A DNA stretch of 6,510 bases from Chryseobacterium gleum (lineage in GTDB: Bacteria; Bacteroidota; Bacteroidia; Flavobacteriales_D; Crocinitomicaceae). Numbering within the stretch: position 1 is the first letter of the stretch; each line of letters opens with the position of its first letter. The stretch covers positions 1 to 6,510 of the forward strand of contig CAMCQL010000113.1 in the NCBI GenBank assembly GCA_945877005.1, written 5' to 3'. The notes beneath the pieces were generated by a model. The model was not told the origin of the DNA and searched no databases. It saw only the letters and a program-made list of their open reading frames with translations. Made by a program: the position numbers and the translations under genes. Shown here one piece after another: positions 6,090 through 6,510 of the stretch.

Positions 6090-6266
6090 CATCAATAAAG
6101 ATAAAGGCCACCAATTTTAACTTAAAGTTTAACTTGCAGTATAGTTTAATCTCTTTTAAATCAAATTAAGCCCAATAGTTTAAGAGCATGTTTATTTTTA
6201 ATCACCTTGTTATTAATTGATTGTTAATTTTTCCGTTATTTTTCATTAAGTATTTTTCAAAAAGGC
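6090..6266. other. Non-coding stretch between the lipoprotein gene and the rRNA promoters
   Basis: I find no gene and no convincing terminator for the lipoprotein transcript in these 177 bases. The only order visible is an alternation of AACTT and AAGTT at 6119-6135, which also forms a direct repeat of TTTAACTT (6116-6123 and 6128-6135). The remainder is A/T-rich and may contribute curvature or activator sites to the promoters that follow. Confidence 0.6.
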
Positions 6267-6296
6267 TTGATAGAAAGGAATAAGTGTGTATCTTTG
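6267..6296 (+). promoter_or_regulatory. rRNA operon promoter P1
   Basis: TTG at 6267-6269 and TATCTTTG at 6289-6296 are separated by exactly 19 bases and match the Bacteroidota housekeeping consensus (TTG or TTTG at -33, TAnnTTTG at -7). Transcription should start near 6302. A small hairpin, TCCC-AACG-GGGA (6301-6312), would lie at the very 5' end of that transcript. It is the outer of two tandem promoters 104 bases apart. Confidence 0.75.
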
Positions 6297-6351
6297 CTGC
6301 TCCCAACGGGGAATGAATGAAAGGTAAGAGAGGTTAACAAAAAAAAGATTA

Positions 6352-6372
6352 AAACTTTTTGAACAAAAGTTT
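6352..6372. repeat. Inverted repeat overlapping the -33 element of P2
   Basis: AAACTTTT (6352-6359) and AAAAGTTT (6365-6372) are perfect 8-base inverted repeats around TGAAC. The right arm contains the TTT of the P2 -33 element (TTTG 6370-6373). It could be a protein-binding site, part of an A/T-rich upstream activating element, or a hairpin in the transcript from P1. An A-rich run at 6338-6347 lies just upstream. Confidence 0.45.
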
Positions 6373-6400
6373 GCACAAGTAAAATAAGTTCATACCTTTG
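6370..6400 (+). promoter_or_regulatory. rRNA operon promoter P2
   Basis: TTTG at 6370-6373 and TACCTTTG at 6393-6400 with a 19-base spacer fit the full Bacteroidota promoter consensus. Transcription would begin near 6406. The sequence TTTGCACA occurs at both elements (6370-6377 and 6397-6404). The position upstream of a boxA-like rRNA leader supports its assignment as the main rRNA promoter. Confidence 0.85.
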
Positions 6401-6438
6401 CACACCGAAACACGAGCGAGTGTTTTATTAAGGAGAAG

Positions 6439-6466
6439 AGATAAACAGATTGAGACATGTTTATTT
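6439..6466 (+). promoter_or_regulatory. Leader hairpin just upstream of boxA
   Basis: ATAAACA (6441-6447) pairs perfectly with TGTTTAT (6458-6464) around a 10-base loop. A G-T wobble (6440/6465) and an A-T pair (6439/6466) extend it to nine pairs. It sits 9 bases before the boxA-like site, an arrangement like the stem-loop (boxB) plus boxA order in other rRNA leaders. A role in antitermination or processing is inference. Confidence 0.4.
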
Positions 6467-6475
6467 GACAACAGA

Positions 6476-6487
6476 AGTTCTTTGACA
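6476..6487 (+). promoter_or_regulatory. boxA-like rRNA antitermination site
   Basis: AGTTCTTTGACA differs at few positions from the E. coli rRNA boxA, TGCTCTTTAACA, and the core GTTCTTTGACA is characteristic of Bacteroidota sequence upstream of 16S rRNA. In other bacteria boxA in the RNA recruits NusB and S10 to prevent premature termination and aid rRNA folding. A second TTTGACA lies at 6464-6470. Confidence 0.7.
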
Positions 6488-6510
6488 TTATTAGGAAAAA
6501 AGGAAACAGC

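Larger units (their letters stand above)
6406..6510 (+). other. Start of the pre-rRNA leader, upstream of 16S rRNA
   Basis: This is the transcribed leader expected between P2 and the mature 16S 5' end, which is not reached in the window. It begins with a hairpin formed by AAACAC (6408-6413) and GTGTTT (6420-6425), close to the predicted transcription start. A second hairpin and a boxA-like site follow and are listed separately. The rRNA assignment comes from these leader motifs, not from 16S sequence. Confidence 0.75.

Noticed and set aside
6401..6510. 16S rRNA gene within the window
   Set aside because: The conserved 16S 5' sequence (AGAGTTTGAT...) is not present; only leader sequence is visible.

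Overview
The window looks like chromosomal DNA of a Bacteroidota (Flavobacteriia-like) bacterium. The evidence is its AT richness, a type IX secretion (T9SS) type-B sorting domain, gene starts preceded by A/T-rich sequence rather than Shine-Dalgarno motifs, a lipoprotein whose Cys is followed by KKEE, and promoters of the Bacteroidota form TTTG/TTG-N19-TAnnTTTG. I cannot name the genus.

Layout, all on the + strand. (1) 1-1134 is the 3' part of a large secreted protein with Ig/PKD-like repeats and a C-terminal T9SS type-B sorting domain; its start lies outside the window. (2) 1137-2684, two bases later, encodes a secreted subtilisin-family (S8) protease with an intact catalytic triad and a long charged insert between the catalytic Asp and His. 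(3) 2685-2823 is a non-coding leader with a probable promoter and a small hairpin in front of rpsP. (4) 2824-4611 is a compact translation-related operon: rpsP (ribosomal protein S16 with a long C-terminal tail), rimM (16S maturation factor) and trmN6 (tRNA1(Val) A37 N6-methyltransferase), with a 10-nt gap and then a 1-nt overlap. (5) 4650-6089 encodes a probable surface lipoprotein with three fibronectin-III-like repeats and a DUF1566/FISUMP-type C-terminal domain. (6) 6090-6510 has no protein gene. It holds tandem rRNA promoters, leader hairpins and a boxA-like antitermination site; the 16S rRNA gene should begin just beyond the right edge.

The most notable observation is inside rimM. Codons 13-26 contain a perfect 11-bp inverted repeat (3408-3418 / 3429-3439) followed directly by eight T's, the textbook form of an intrinsic terminator but located inside a coding sequence. 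Two weaker hairpin-plus-T-tract structures flank it (3336-3368 and 3506-3526). Together they suggest attenuation between the abundant ribosomal protein S16 and the low-abundance factors RimM and TrmN6. Other points of interest are a G7 tract in the lipoprotein gene that could support phase variation, and inverted repeats organised around the rRNA promoters. I saw no CRISPR array, insertion sequence, tRNA gene or obvious new defence system.
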